Below, one piece after another: positions 1 to 8,820 of a stretch of 64,000 bases of DNA (position 1 is the stretch's first letter; every line of letters starts with the position of its first letter). Both the position numbers and the translations under genes were made by a program. This stretch comes from Thermohalobaculum sp038534135. Its GTDB lineage: Bacteria > Pseudomonadota > Alphaproteobacteria > Rhodobacterales > Rhodobacteraceae. The notes beneath the pieces are model-generated. The model was not told the origin of the DNA. It was given only the letters and a program-made list of their open reading frames with translations, and did no database searches. The DNA is taken from contig JBCAXJ010000013.1 in the NCBI GenBank assembly GCA_038534135.1, positions 25,488-89,487 on the forward strand, read 5' to 3'.

Positions 1-133
1 CAGCGCCGAAGACGACGAAGTAGGCAGCGCGCAATTCGAGATCGTCGGACCAAAGGAAAGCCGAACCGGGCGGACCCAGCAGCACCAGGCTCAGACTCAC
101 GAGCGAAAGCGTAGTGAGCGGCCAGAAAAGCAT
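1..133 (-). CDS. Partial integral membrane protein (N-terminal end only)
   Basis: The window edge cuts this gene. On the minus strand an open frame reads from an ATG at 133 out of the window and begins with a strongly hydrophobic stretch (residues 1-22, rich in Leu, Val and Ser, ending in LLGPPGSAFLW). A polar segment and a second hydrophobic stretch at the edge follow, which suggests a multi-span membrane protein. In-frame GTG (190) and TTG (187) codons lie upstream with no stop between, so the start may be up to 19 codons earlier; none of the candidates has a clear ribosome binding site. The product family is not recognised from this fragment. It runs in the same direction as the DUF1289, ruvX and ccmI genes. 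Confidence 0.5.
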   Translation of the reverse strand, partial: MLFWPLTTLSLVSLSLVLLGPPGSAFLWSDDLELRAAYFVVFGA

Positions 134-261
134 GTTCAGACGCAAAGCATTCCCCAGTCCCGTTCTGTCCCGGGTTGTCCCCCTCAACACGGCCGATCTG
201 CCGCGCACTGCGACATTTTAGGCGAAAGGTTAACAGAATGTAAACAAGTCGGACTCAGTCC

Positions 262-516
262 TTACGCGGACCGCCGTTTGATACGTGCCTGCCGCCCACC
301 AGAGCGGTTGCGCGGTCCCGGATCACGCGCGGGCAGTTCCGCCATGATCAGGCTTCGTTCTTCGGGCGTCATTGACGACCATCGGGCGATCTCGTCGCCG
401 GTTCGCGCGCAGCCCAGACACAGCCGCGTTTCCGGATGAATCATGCAGATGTTCACGCACGGGCTATCAATTTCCGGGCGCTGCCAGACGGGAGGTTCCG
501 GTTGTTCACTCATCAT
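262..516 (-). CDS. DUF1289 family small protein
   Basis: A short protein of 84 residues with the DUF1289 pattern: a Cys-rich centre reading SPCVNICMIHPETRLCLGCA (residues 18-37), then an ARW segment and a basic C-terminal tail. The four regularly spaced cysteines suggest metal binding, but no biochemical role is established. Two adjacent ATG codons (516 and 513) could each be the start. The gene overlaps the 3' end of ruvX by a few bases, so the two are probably translated together. Family assignment is secure; function is unknown. Confidence 0.85.
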   Translation of the reverse strand: MMSEQPEPPVWQRPEIDSPCVNICMIHPETRLCLGCARTGDEIARWSSMTPEERSLIMAELPARDPGPRNRSGGRQARIKRRSA

Positions 517-980
517 GCGCCCTGCTCGATGATGGCAAGACGGTCCAGCGCGCCTTGCAGAATGTACTGTGCTGCCATCGCATCGATGACCTCGGCGCGG
601 CGTTTACGAGACATGTCTGCCTCCAGCAAGGTCCGTTCTGCCGCCACGGTTGACAATCGTTCGTCCCAGAATGCGACCGGAAGCCCCAGTTTCTCGGCAA
701 CGTTGCGGGCGAAGGCACGGACCGACTGCGCACGCGGCCCCTCGGACCCATCCATGTTTCTAGGCAGTCCGATGACGACGCCCGTGATCGAGCGATCTGC
801 CACAATCCCGTCCAGCACGGACGCATCCTTCGAGAACTTGCCGCGCTTCAGTGTCTGAAACGGCGTCGCTGTCATACGCAAGCCGTCCGAGATCGCGACG
901 CCAATCGTCTTCGTCCCAGGGTCCAGACCCATCAGCGCCCCAGCGCGCGGCAGCTGGGCGACGTCTTCGTGCAGTGTCAT
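513..980 (-). CDS. ruvX: Putative pre-16S rRNA nuclease RuvX/YqgF
   Basis: RuvX (YqgF) has an RNase H-like fold and is implicated in maturing the 5' end of 16S rRNA. The 155-residue length is normal. The first catalytic Asp is in the GLDPGTKTIGVA strand (D20), the second acidic position is in the FWDERLST motif (D106/E107), and the last is in the VIDAMAAQYIL helix (D133). The start overlaps the 3' end of ccmI (stop at 977), and the end overlaps the DUF1289 gene, giving a compact three-gene minus-strand unit. All expected catalytic residues are present. Confidence 0.93.
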   Translation of the reverse strand: MTLHEDVAQLPRAGALMGLDPGTKTIGVAISDGLRMTATPFQTLKRGKFSKDASVLDGIVADRSITGVVIGLPRNMDGSEGPRAQSVRAFARNVAEKLGLPVAFWDERLSTVAAERTLLEADMSRKRRAEVIDAMAAQYILQGALDRLAIIEQGA

Positions 981-2506
981 TCGATCGGAAGACCCATCAG
1001 CAGCGATTGCTCGCGAACGAACCCGCGCGATGGATCCTGCGCCAAAGCGACCTCGGCAAGCTCGTAGATGCGGGTGGCGTCTTCCATCCGATCAAGCTGC
1101 GCATAGGATCGGATCAAGCGCAGCCAATCCTCGGCCAGACCGCCGTCCGAAAGAAGCCGCTCCTCGAGTCGTTGGACCATGCCCTCGATCATCTGGGCAC
1201 GATCGCCCGCAGACATCTGCTGCGCCGCGGCGATATCCTCGGCGGTCAGTCCCGGAGCTTGAGGTGCCGTGGACGGCGCGGGCGCCTCAGCGCCAGCGAC
1301 ATTCAGACTTGCCGCAAGCGCCATCAACGAATCGTGGCTTGGTCCCTCGGGATAGGCTGACATCGCATCCAGCAACGCCTTCTCCGCCCGCTCGGGCTGC
1401 TCAAGCGTCGCGTATGAGGCAATCAACTGACCCCATTCCTGCGGAGAGCCGCCCCGCTCCGCCAGGCGCGCTGCCAGACGGTCCACCATGCCCTGGATCA
1501 TTGTCGACCGGTCCTCGGCGGTCATGTCATTGGCAGCGGCGATATCTTCCTGGCTGGGCCCGGACGCGGTCCCGCGCTGAGCCTCGACCGTCTCGGCGAG
1601 CATCATGTTCAGCCATTGCATGTATGGTGCATCAGCGGGGGAGTCCTGTCGCAGGGCCTCCCAGGTTGCGATCGCTTCGTCCACCCGACCGCCCTGTCGC
1701 AGCGCCAGGCCGCTGTAGTACCGCGCCATCGCGGAGTTCGGATCACCTGCGAGTGCGGCGTTGATCGCCTGTTCGGCCTCGGGCGAGACATAGCCTCCTG
1801 CCGCCAGGATCATCGCCTCGGCCATGTTCGCCCGGACTTCGGGATCGATTGGCGCTTCGGCGATTTCGATCAGGCGTTCGTAAGCTTTACGCGCCTCGAC
1901 CCAGCGTCCAAGGCGCATAAGGCCGTTCGCCAGAAGCCGCTGGCCCTGCGCGTCGTCTGGACGCCGGGCCAACGTCTCTTCGAGCCGATTGACCAGACCG
2001 ACATATTCAGGGTCCTGCTCGACCGGTGCGCGCATGTCATCGGTGATCCGGGACTCAGCCTCGATCTGACTCGGTCGCGTCGTCTGTGCCGATGCGACGC
2101 GCGTTTGCTGCGTCACCTCCCGAGCCGCGAACGGTTGATCCTCAGCGCCGGGAGAGCCGACGGCCAGATACAGCACTGCGCCAGCCGCAGGCAGGCCCAT
2201 GATCAACATGCCTGCGATCATGCCCGAACTGCCGCGCGGTGCGGGCATCAGGGCACCGCTGCGCTTGGCGCGTTGCGTGGCGTTCAGCAAACGGCGCGAA
2301 ATCTCGACGCGGGCACCTTCGGCCTCGGATTCGTCGATTGTGCCACGTGCCAGATCACGATCGATCTCGGCCAGTTGGTCGCGAAAAACCTCGGCATCTG
2401 TCGCATCGCGATCCGTGGCACTCGAACGCCCGGAAATCAGCGGCAAGGCGATCAGGATCACCGTTGCAAACGCCAGCCCGCCCGCGATCAGATAGAATGT
2501 GAGCAT
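977..2506 (-). CDS. ccmI: Cytochrome c-type biogenesis protein CcmI
   Basis: CcmI is a membrane-anchored TPR protein that chaperones apocytochrome c to the haem ligation complex. The 509-residue product starts with a transmembrane segment (MLTFYLIAGGLAFATVILIA). A short cytoplasmic loop with the DQLAEIDRD and GTIDESEAEGARVEISRR elements typical of CcmI follows, then a second TM near residues 95-115, then a periplasmic TPR domain (about 165-300) and two similar C-terminal repeats containing TAEDIAAA and RAQMIEGMV. The frame stays open for another 307 codons upstream, but that part is antisense to soxB. The ATG at 2506 is preceded by a good AGGAGG-like site and starts at the first TM. Other ccm genes are not adjacent. 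Confidence 0.9.
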   Translation of the reverse strand: MLTFYLIAGGLAFATVILIALPLISGRSSATDRDATDAEVFRDQLAEIDRDLARGTIDESEAEGARVEISRRLLNATQRAKRSGALMPAPRGSSGMIAGMLIMGLPAAGAVLYLAVGSPGAEDQPFAAREVTQQTRVASAQTTRPSQIEAESRITDDMRAPVEQDPEYVGLVNRLEETLARRPDDAQGQRLLANGLMRLGRWVEARKAYERLIEIAEAPIDPEVRANMAEAMILAAGGYVSPEAEQAINAALAGDPNSAMARYYSGLALRQGGRVDEAIATWEALRQDSPADAPYMQWLNMMLAETVEAQRGTASGPSQEDIAAANDMTAEDRSTMIQGMVDRLAARLAERGGSPQEWGQLIASYATLEQPERAEKALLDAMSAYPEGPSHDSLMALAASLNVAGAEAPAPSTAPQAPGLTAEDIAAAQQMSAGDRAQMIEGMVQRLEERLLSDGGLAEDWLRLIRSYAQLDRMEDATRIYELAEVALAQDPSRGFVREQSLLMGLPIE

Positions 2507-2650
2507 CCGTCCTCCTGCCCGCGACATAGCCACGCCGTGAACCGCGTTCAACGGCGCATGTCGTCCCGCGCACCGATTATGGCGCATCTGGTTTTGCACT
2601 GCACGTGCTTTGGGATAACGTCCCCCGCGATCCAGAGCCACAGGTGCCCA

Positions 2651-3895
2651 ATGCAGCGTTACTCCGCCTATGCCATCGCGAAGAATGCCCTGAAGTATCA
2701 CGCGGATTGGGAGCGTGCTTGGGCTTCGCCCGAGCCGCGCCAGCATTACGAGGTCATAATCATCGGCGCGGGTGGACACGGACTGGCCACCGCGTACTAC
2801 CTGGCGAAGAACCACGGCATCCGGAATGTGGCGGTGCTGGAGAAGGGCTGGCTCGGCGGCGGCAACACTGGTCGGAATACCACGATCATCCGTTCGAACT
2901 ATCTTCAGCCATCCTCCGCAGGGGTTTATGAACTCTCGCGTTCGCTCTATGAAGACCTGAGCCAGCAGCTCAACTTCAACATCATGTTCTCGCCGCGCGG
3001 TGTGATGATGCTGTGTCAGACCGAACACGAGCTGCGCGCGATGAAGCGCACTGCCCACGCAAACCGCTGCGCCGGCATCGACACGGAACTGGTCAGCCCG
3101 CAGCGGGTCAAGGAAATCTGCCCGATCATGGAGATCGATGGGCCGCGCTATCCGGTGCTGGGCGGGTTGTGGCAGCCGCGCGGCGGCACGGCGCGCCACG
3201 ACGCAGTGGCCTGGGGCTATGCGCGCGCCGCCTCGGACCTGGGTGTCGACGTGATCCAGCAGTGTGAAGTGACTGGCATCGACAAGCACCGCGGCAAGGT
3301 CAGCGGCGTCCAGACCACCAAAGGCGCGATCACCTGCGACAAGCTCTGCATCGTGGTGGCGGGCCACTCCGGTGTGCTCGCCGACATGGCCGGGTTCCGC
3401 CTGCCCGTCGAGTCCGTCGCCCTGCAAGCGCTGGTGTCAGAACCGATCAAGCCCTGCATGGATATCGTCGTCATGGCCAACACCGTCCACGGCTACATGA
3501 GCCAATCGGACAAGGGCGAGATGGTCATCGGTGGCGGCGCGGACGGTTACAACAACTATACCCAACGCGGCAGTTTCCAGCATATCGAGGAAACCGTCGC
3601 GGCGCTTTGCGAGACCTTCCCGATGATCTCGCGCCTGAAGATGCTGCGTCAGTGGGGTGGGATCGTCGACATGACCGGCGATCGCTCTCCGATCATCTCG
3701 AAGACACCGGTCGAGAACGTGTTCATCAACTGCGGCTGGGGCACTGGCGGGTTCAAGGCGATCCCGGGATCGGGTTGGGCAACGGCGGGGCTGGTCGCGA
3801 ACGGAGGCGACGACGTGGCGGATCCGTTCAGCCTGGACCGCTTCCGCGAGGGTCGGATGATCGACGAAAGCGTCGCGGCCGCCGTGGCGCATTGA
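2651..3895 (+). CDS. soxB: Sarcosine oxidase beta subunit-like FAD-dependent oxidoreductase
   Basis: The beta subunit of heterotetrameric sarcosine oxidase oxidises N-methylglycine and passes electrons to O2. This 414-residue protein has the ADP-binding motif EVIIIGAGGHGLATAYYLA (Gly39, Gly41, Gly44), the GGGNTGRNTTIIRSNY segment and the GGTARHDAVAWGYARAA motif. His183 in the last motif lies where the covalent FMN-binding His is found in this family. The C-terminal GWGTGGFKAIPGSGW is also typical. The start was placed at ATG 2651 because upstream frame is antisense to ccmI. Family members are usually followed by soxD, soxA and soxG; here the next 330 bases have no intact gene, so this is an orphan copy. 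A related N-methylamino-acid substrate is possible. Confidence 0.85.
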   Translation: MQRYSAYAIAKNALKYHADWERAWASPEPRQHYEVIIIGAGGHGLATAYYLAKNHGIRNVAVLEKGWLGGGNTGRNTTIIRSNYLQPSSAGVYELSRSLYEDLSQQLNFNIMFSPRGVMMLCQTEHELRAMKRTAHANRCAGIDTELVSPQRVKEICPIMEIDGPRYPVLGGLWQPRGGTARHDAVAWGYARAASDLGVDVIQQCEVTGIDKHRGKVSGVQTTKGAITCDKLCIVVAGHSGVLADMAGFRLPVESVALQALVSEPIKPCMDIVVMANTVHGYMSQSDKGEMVIGGGADGYNNYTQRGSFQHIEETVAALCETFPMISRLKMLRQWGGIVDMTGDRSPIISKTPVENVFINCGWGTGGFKAIPGSGWATAGLVANGGDDVADPFSLDRFREGRMIDESVAAAVAH

Positions 3896-3975
3896 TACCC
3901 GCTGCACAAACGCGGCTGTCGTTCGAAGTGCCATACGACATAGGCGTCGGAGGCTAGATCTGTACACTGGGGCTA

Positions 3976-4150
3976 CTATGATTGAAAATGCGTGGAATAC
4001 CGCGCACTCAGCATCGTACTCAACGCTTGTTCAACTGTGCCCCGGACCAACTCAACAAGACAATCCTTGATCCGTGCCTTGTCTTTCTGGATCACCTGAC
4101 CCATCGGTTTGGCTTCCGTATCTTCCGTGATCGTCAGCTTCTTTAAGCCA
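3976..4150 (-). pseudogene. Degraded N-terminal fragment of an IS256-type transposase
   Basis: The only recognisable content of the 334-base gap between soxB and creD. On the minus strand a frame of about 55 codons ends at a TAG (3976-3978). It contains KLTITEDTEAKPMGQVI followed by RIKDCLVELVRGTVEQALS, which resembles the N-terminal region of IS256/Mutator-type transposases (compare family text like RDHLGEMVRGTVEETLNAML). Similarity stops after that and the remaining residues do not fit. There is no start codon, DDE domain or terminal repeat, so this is a relic. The rest of the gap holds nothing I can interpret. Confidence 0.45.
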
Positions 4151-4229
4151 GTTTGAAAGGAGCCTCGTCCCGGTCAAAGTGCGAGAGGCTCTGTACGTTA
4201 TCAAAGCATGTCATTACATCGCTGAAGCC

Positions 4230-5582
4230 TCAGGTCGCGGGAACACTGTCCGAAGGTTCCGGGAACCAGTCTTCACGCCGGATCATCACCATCACGACGG
4301 CTACGGCAGCAAACGCAAGGATCGAGCCCGCGAGCAGTGCATAATCGGTCGACCGCAGGATCATGAACAACGTTCCATACAGCGTGAGCAGCGCGCCGGT
4401 CAGCACTCTCGCGTGGCGCCCCAGCCCCAAACCGCGCACGCCGTAGATCCCGATCAACCCGACGGTTGCCGCCGTCGCGATCGCGTACGCCACTGTGAAT
4501 CCGACCTGCTCCGAAAAGCTCAGCAGCAACAGGAAGAACACGCACTGAGCCACGCCAATCAGCAGGAACTGAACCGGGTGGACGGACCGTGCCGACAGCC
4601 GCTCTGTCATCAAAACCGTCAGAAAGGTCAGAGCGATGAACAGGATGCCGTATTTCGCGGCCCGTTCCACCTTGTGATAGAAATCGACCGGGTCGTAGAA
4701 ACTCACCCCGAAATCCGAGCCAAGCTGCGCCTGACCGCGCGATACCTGAGGAATGTCGCGCGCCAGGTGGGGAACTTCCCATGTCGCGGTGAACCCAGCC
4801 TCGGTGACACTGCGGGTCCGCGGAAGGAAGCTTCCGTCAAAGCTGGGATGCGGCCAGTCCGAGCTGAGCGAGACGGTGGTTTCACGCCCGGCTGGTGCAA
4901 AGGTCATCCGGTCGGCGCCGTTCAGGCCCATCTCCAGAAGCAGATCGCTCAGCGCGCGTGGATCGCCCAGTGCTGCACTGATGCCCGATCCGTTCGCACC
5001 TGGAACGCCCGGTTCCAGATCTATGCGGCGGTTGCCGGCCGACAGGCTCGCGTGGCCCGAGAAACTACGCGTGCGCGGCATGTAGAACACAAGGCTCGCC
5101 TTGTCCCAGAGCACAGACTCGCGGCTTCGAACCATGTCATCGACCCGGCCTGGGTCGAATGCGAAGGCAATCTTCAGATCTGCGGTGAACACCGGGATCT
5201 GGAAGATCCCGCGTCTGCGAACCTCGGTCTGGCTGTCGGCGGTGATATCCAGCGTCTCGGGCATCAGGATCACCGGTTCGACGCGGTCGACGAAAGTCTC
5301 GGTCCTGACGACACCGTCGCGGTTCGTGATCGTCTCGGTCCGCTCGCGTTCGACCGGCAGGATCAGGAACGGGCCTGACAGCGTCATCGGCCCGCCCCAG
5401 AGCTGGCTGACCTCGTAGACCGCACTTGATTGGTAATGCGCGCGGTCCTGGATAACGAAGCTGACGGCGATCAGGGGGACAAACATTACCACAGTCAGGG
5501 CGGCGACAATTCCAAAGCGCCAGCCCATCGACTGGAAAAGGGCGCGCTTTGGCACGGGTGGGGACGTGGAAGTTTCGCTCAT
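4230..5582 (-). CDS. creD: CreD-like inner membrane protein
   Basis: CreD family members are inner-membrane proteins of uncertain function, linked to envelope stress or beta-lactam response where studied. The 450-residue product fits: one TM near residues 22-45, a large periplasmic domain containing LILPVERERTET and FTATWEVPHLARDIPQ, then a C-terminal block of about six TM helices including KYGILFIALTFLTVLMTE and the HPVQFLLIGVAQCVFFLLLLSFSEQVGF signature. No creABC two-component genes are near it, so the usual Cre context is absent. The ATG start at 5582 gives the expected N-terminus. Confidence 0.9.
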   Translation of the reverse strand: MSETSTSPPVPKRALFQSMGWRFGIVAALTVVMFVPLIAVSFVIQDRAHYQSSAVYEVSQLWGGPMTLSGPFLILPVERERTETITNRDGVVRTETFVDRVEPVILMPETLDITADSQTEVRRRGIFQIPVFTADLKIAFAFDPGRVDDMVRSRESVLWDKASLVFYMPRTRSFSGHASLSAGNRRIDLEPGVPGANGSGISAALGDPRALSDLLLEMGLNGADRMTFAPAGRETTVSLSSDWPHPSFDGSFLPRTRSVTEAGFTATWEVPHLARDIPQVSRGQAQLGSDFGVSFYDPVDFYHKVERAAKYGILFIALTFLTVLMTERLSARSVHPVQFLLIGVAQCVFFLLLLSFSEQVGFTVAYAIATAATVGLIGIYGVRGLGLGRHARVLTGALLTLYGTLFMILRSTDYALLAGSILAFAAVAVVMVMIRREDWFPEPSDSVPAT

Positions 5583-5684
5583 GACGGCCTTGGTGCAAGC
5601 AGCAGATGGCGTCGTTATGAACGGGTTGCCCCTGCACGTGTTGGCGGATTCGCCCGGAATTGAGGTGCAGGGGCCGTGCAGTGG

Positions 5685-6131
5685 CTATTCCGAAGTCGCC
5701 GCTGTCGTCAGTTTGTTCAGCGCGCCTGTCATCTTTGCGATGGTTGGGTGGTCCGACGGCAGACCATGCAAGGCTGCGACCGCGGCCGGGTCATGGTAGC
5801 CGACCATCACGTTGCCGTCCTCGGCCTGCCACGCCACGACGCGCAGCGGAAGATCCAGCCCCATGCTCTGGGCGCCTTGCATGGCGGGTGTGCCGAGCTT
5901 CGGGTTGCCGAACATCAGCATCTGAGTAGGGCGGAGGTCGGCATCGACGCTGGCCGCACCTTTGGCGTGATCGACGCGGGCGAACACCTTGGCCCCCGCT
6001 TTTTCGACCGCGGCAGCGAGCCGGTCGATTGTATCGCCCACCGAATGCGCGCTCGTCTTCATAATCATACCGGCATGTGCCGTTGTCGACAGTGCAACGG
6101 CAAGTACCGCTGCCGAGATGGTTCTTTTCAT
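5685..6131 (-). CDS. Secreted DUF302 domain protein
   Basis: A 148-residue periplasmic protein. A signal peptide (MKRTISAAVLAVALSTTAHA, cut after AHA at residue 20) is followed by a DUF302 domain: SVGDTIDRLAAAVEKAGAKVFARVDHA, then FGNPKLGTPAMQ, LPLRVVAWQAEDGNVMVGYHDP and a helical tail. DUF302 proteins are small alpha/beta proteins of unknown function, and the single-domain secreted form is common in this group. It points away from hisF, with a shared 98-base upstream region. Confidence 0.87.
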   Translation of the reverse strand: MKRTISAAVLAVALSTTAHAGMIMKTSAHSVGDTIDRLAAAVEKAGAKVFARVDHAKGAASVDADLRPTQMLMFGNPKLGTPAMQGAQSMGLDLPLRVVAWQAEDGNVMVGYHDPAAVAALHGLPSDHPTIAKMTGALNKLTTAATSE

Positions 6132-6229
6132 GACAATCCCCGTCAGGTTGCATACGGGGGCAAAGGCACACGGATCAGGGCAACAGTCAACCGGTCGACA
6201 CGCCGCTGTGATCCGGCTAAGCAGGCGCC

Positions 6230-6988
6230 ATGCTGAAGACCCGCATCATCCCCTGCCTCGATGTGAAGGACGGCCGCGTGGTCAAGGGCGTCAACTTCGT
6301 CGACCTGATCGATGCAGGCGATCCTGTCGAACAAGCCAAGGTTTATGACGCGGCCGGAGCGGACGAGCTTTGTTTTCTCGACATCACCGCAAGCCATGAG
6401 AATCGCGGCACGATCCTCGAGGTTGCGCGCCACACGGCCGAGCAATGCTTCATGCCGCTCACCATCGGCGGCGGTGTACGCACCATCGAAGACATCCGCG
6501 ATCTGCTGCTGGCGGGCGCTGACAAGGTCTCGATCAACACGGCTGCCGTCAGGGATCCTGACTTCGTGGCGCGCGCCTCGGACAAATTCGGCGCGCAGTG
6601 CATTGTCGTGGCGATCGATGCAAAATCGGTGGGCCCCGATCGCTACGCGATCTTCACCCATGGTGGACGCGAGCCGACGGGGATAGACGCAGTCGCGTTC
6701 GCCCAACTCGTGGAAGCGAAAGGTGCCGGCGAGATCCTGCTGACCTCGATGGACCGCGACGGTACGCGGGCAGGCTTCAACCTGCCGTTGACCCGCGCGA
6801 TCGCCGATGCGGTGCAGATCCCGGTCATCGCGTCCGGTGGCGTCGGGACGCTCGATCATCTGGTTGAAGGCGTCACGGACGGTCATGCCTCCGCGGTATT
6901 GGCCGCGTCGATCTTCCACTTCGGGGACCACACCATCGCCCAGGCCAAGGCCCATATGGCGGATGCCGGCATCGCGGTGCGACCGTGA
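6230..6988 (+). CDS. hisF: Imidazole glycerol phosphate synthase cyclase subunit HisF
   Basis: HisF forms the (beta/alpha)8 barrel that uses ammonia from HisH to make imidazole glycerol phosphate and AICAR in histidine synthesis. The 252-residue protein has both catalytic aspartates, D11 in IIPCLDVKDGRVVKG and D130 in VVAIDAKSVG, plus the phosphate-binding loops TIGGGVRTIED and IASGGVGTLDH. Its stop overlaps the GTG start of hisE by four bases, so translation is probably coupled. The other his genes are not in the window. Confidence 0.97.
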   Translation: MLKTRIIPCLDVKDGRVVKGVNFVDLIDAGDPVEQAKVYDAAGADELCFLDITASHENRGTILEVARHTAEQCFMPLTIGGGVRTIEDIRDLLLAGADKVSINTAAVRDPDFVARASDKFGAQCIVVAIDAKSVGPDRYAIFTHGGREPTGIDAVAFAQLVEAKGAGEILLTSMDRDGTRAGFNLPLTRAIADAVQIPVIASGGVGTLDHLVEGVTDGHASAVLAASIFHFGDHTIAQAKAHMADAGIAVRP

Positions 6989-7302
6989 GTGCGATCGATC
7001 GTCTTTCGACGACTATCGAAGCGCGTAAGGCCGCAGATCCCGAGTCGTCTCATACGGCCAAGATGCTATCCAAGGGTCCGGTGAAATGTGCCGAAAAGTT
7101 CGGTGAGGAAGCCATCGAAGCGATAATCGAGGCAACGCGCGGTGATCGGGATGCTTTGACCCGGGAGGCAGCGGATGTGGTCTATCACCTGCTGGTGATG
7201 CTGGCGGCGCAGGATCTGACCTGGGACGATGTCCTGTCGGAACTTGAGCGCAGGGAAGGCACATCTGGTATCGCCGAAAAGGCGGCACGCGGGCAGGGTT
7301 GA
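6985..7302 (+). CDS. hisE: Phosphoribosyl-ATP pyrophosphatase HisE
   Basis: HisE hydrolyses phosphoribosyl-ATP to phosphoribosyl-AMP, the second step of histidine synthesis. The 105-residue length is normal for the stand-alone enzyme. It has the all-alpha MazG-like core with metal-binding acidic residues in KFGEEAIEAIIEA and TREAADVVYHLLVMLA. The start is a GTG overlapping the hisF stop. The next gene begins only four bases after its stop, so hisE is the centre of a coupled three-gene string. Confidence 0.95.
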   Translation: MSAIDRLSTTIEARKAADPESSHTAKMLSKGPVKCAEKFGEEAIEAIIEATRGDRDALTREAADVVYHLLVMLAAQDLTWDDVLSELERREGTSGIAEKAARGQG

Positions 7303-7305
7303 GCC

Positions 7306-8820
7306 ATGACGTTGCCGGTGTTCGTGATCAACCGGCGCGTCGACCGCGATCGTCTCGAGCGGTTCACCGCGAGTGCGGCCCGTTTCGGGATCCTGCCCGA
7401 GAGGATCGATGCGCTCGACGCCCACAACCCGGATTTCCCGTTTGCCCTTTATGCCGATCTGATCGGCGATCACTTCTGGGGCGCGCCCGAGGCGAAGCCC
7501 GGTGCGATCGGATGCTTCCTCAGCCACCGCCGCGCCTGGCAGCGAGTGCTCGACGCTGGTCACGATTGCGCTTTGATCTGCGAGGATGATGCCGAGTTTC
7601 TGCGTGATCCGACGAGCCTGGAAGAAGTGCTCTCGACGGTTCCGACGCTTGATCTGTTGTTCGCGAACGGACGTCTTGCGTCGTGGTCCAGGGCCGCTTC
7701 GGCATCGCCCTTTGCGCCAGTCCCGGAGGTCCTGCGCAAGGTGTCCGACCTCGGTGGCCCTGCCTCGCTGGATCTGAAAGCAGCGCCGGGTGGCGACTGT
7801 TATCTGATCACGCGGTCCGGGGCGCAAACTCTGCTAACACGAACCTCAGATCAGAAGATCACCTGCGGCGTCGATTGGTCGATGGTCTGGAACGGCGTTG
7901 CCCGGGTCGACGAGACCCTGGCATCGGCGTTCCCGGAGTTGAAGATCCTGAACGATCATGGTGACGTGCCATCGCCCATGAACATTCTGGTCGCGGCGGA
8001 ACCCGTCGCCGATCAGACAAAAGGGCTGAGCGTTCTGCGACACGCGATTTCTCGTCCGATCCCGGATCTTCTCAAGCGAGACAGCCGCCTGACGCATGCC
8101 GAGGCGGTTTCGTCCATCCGGCTCGGCGACACGATCCTGAATTTCGCCAGCCGATCCGGGCCTGACCCGGTGATGGAGGCACACCGCGCCGGTCAGATCT
8201 GGGACGAACCGGGGCTGACCGCGCTGCTGCGCCGGTTTCCCGAAGGTGGCACCTTCGTCGATATCGGTGCCCATGCTGGCAACCATGCGGTCGTGATGGC
8301 GCGGCTTGGGGCCGCTGCCCGTGTTCTGGCGATCGAGCCGAACGAGGAGATCCTCCGGCTCCTCAGATTGAACATGGAGATCAACGCTGTCGCCGACAGG
8401 CTGGACATGCCGGCCGAGGCGGTGGCGCTCGGCAGTGTCTCGACTTCTGGGTGGCTGATCCGCAACCGGCGCCGGTCCTCGGAAACCATGGTTCGCCGGG
8501 AGGCGCCAGAAGCCCAGGACCCTGACAAGGTGGTCCCGGTCAAGATGCAGCGCGGTGACGAAATCCTCGCAGGCCAACGTGTCGATGCGATCAAGATCGA
8601 CACGTCCGGCTCGGAGGTCGATGTGATCAAAGGCTTGCGCGAAACCCTGGCGCGGGAACAGCCCCAGGTGCTGTTGGACCACGCCGAGAACGCCCCCCAC
8701 CGGATCGAACGGCTGGCAACCGAAATCGGATACACGTTGCTCGAAACACTGCCGTCCGGTCGCAAGAAGCGCTTGTCCTCGTTGCTTATTCCGGTTGTGC
8801 GCACAGGTGGCGGGCAATGA
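7306..8820 (+). CDS. Fusion protein: GT25-type glycosyltransferase plus FkbM-type methyltransferase
   Basis: A 504-residue two-domain protein. Residues 1 to about 210 resemble glycosyltransferase family 25 (LOS biosynthesis type): VFVINRRVDRDRLERF at the N-terminus, the GAIGCFLSHRRAWQRVL motif and the acidic ICEDDAEF motif. A linker follows. From about residue 300 an FkbM-family SAM methyltransferase appears: TFVDIGAHAGNHAVVMARLG (V318 region) for the SAM-binding loop, VLAIEPNEEI, and DAIKIDTSGSEVDVIKGL in place of the common IKIDVEGAE. It may glycosylate and methylate a surface polysaccharide; this is inference. It begins four bases after hisE and so is probably cotranscribed with histidine genes. 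Its 3' end overlaps the convergent esterase gene by 35 bases. Confidence 0.8.
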   Translation: MTLPVFVINRRVDRDRLERFTASAARFGILPERIDALDAHNPDFPFALYADLIGDHFWGAPEAKPGAIGCFLSHRRAWQRVLDAGHDCALICEDDAEFLRDPTSLEEVLSTVPTLDLLFANGRLASWSRAASASPFAPVPEVLRKVSDLGGPASLDLKAAPGGDCYLITRSGAQTLLTRTSDQKITCGVDWSMVWNGVARVDETLASAFPELKILNDHGDVPSPMNILVAAEPVADQTKGLSVLRHAISRPIPDLLKRDSRLTHAEAVSSIRLGDTILNFASRSGPDPVMEAHRAGQIWDEPGLTALLRRFPEGGTFVDIGAHAGNHAVVMARLGAAARVLAIEPNEEILRLLRLNMEINAVADRLDMPAEAVALGSVSTSGWLIRNRRRSSETMVRREAPEAQDPDKVVPVKMQRGDEILAGQRVDAIKIDTSGSEVDVIKGLRETLAREQPQVLLDHAENAPHRIERLATEIGYTLLETLPSGRKKRLSSLLIPVVRTGGGQ

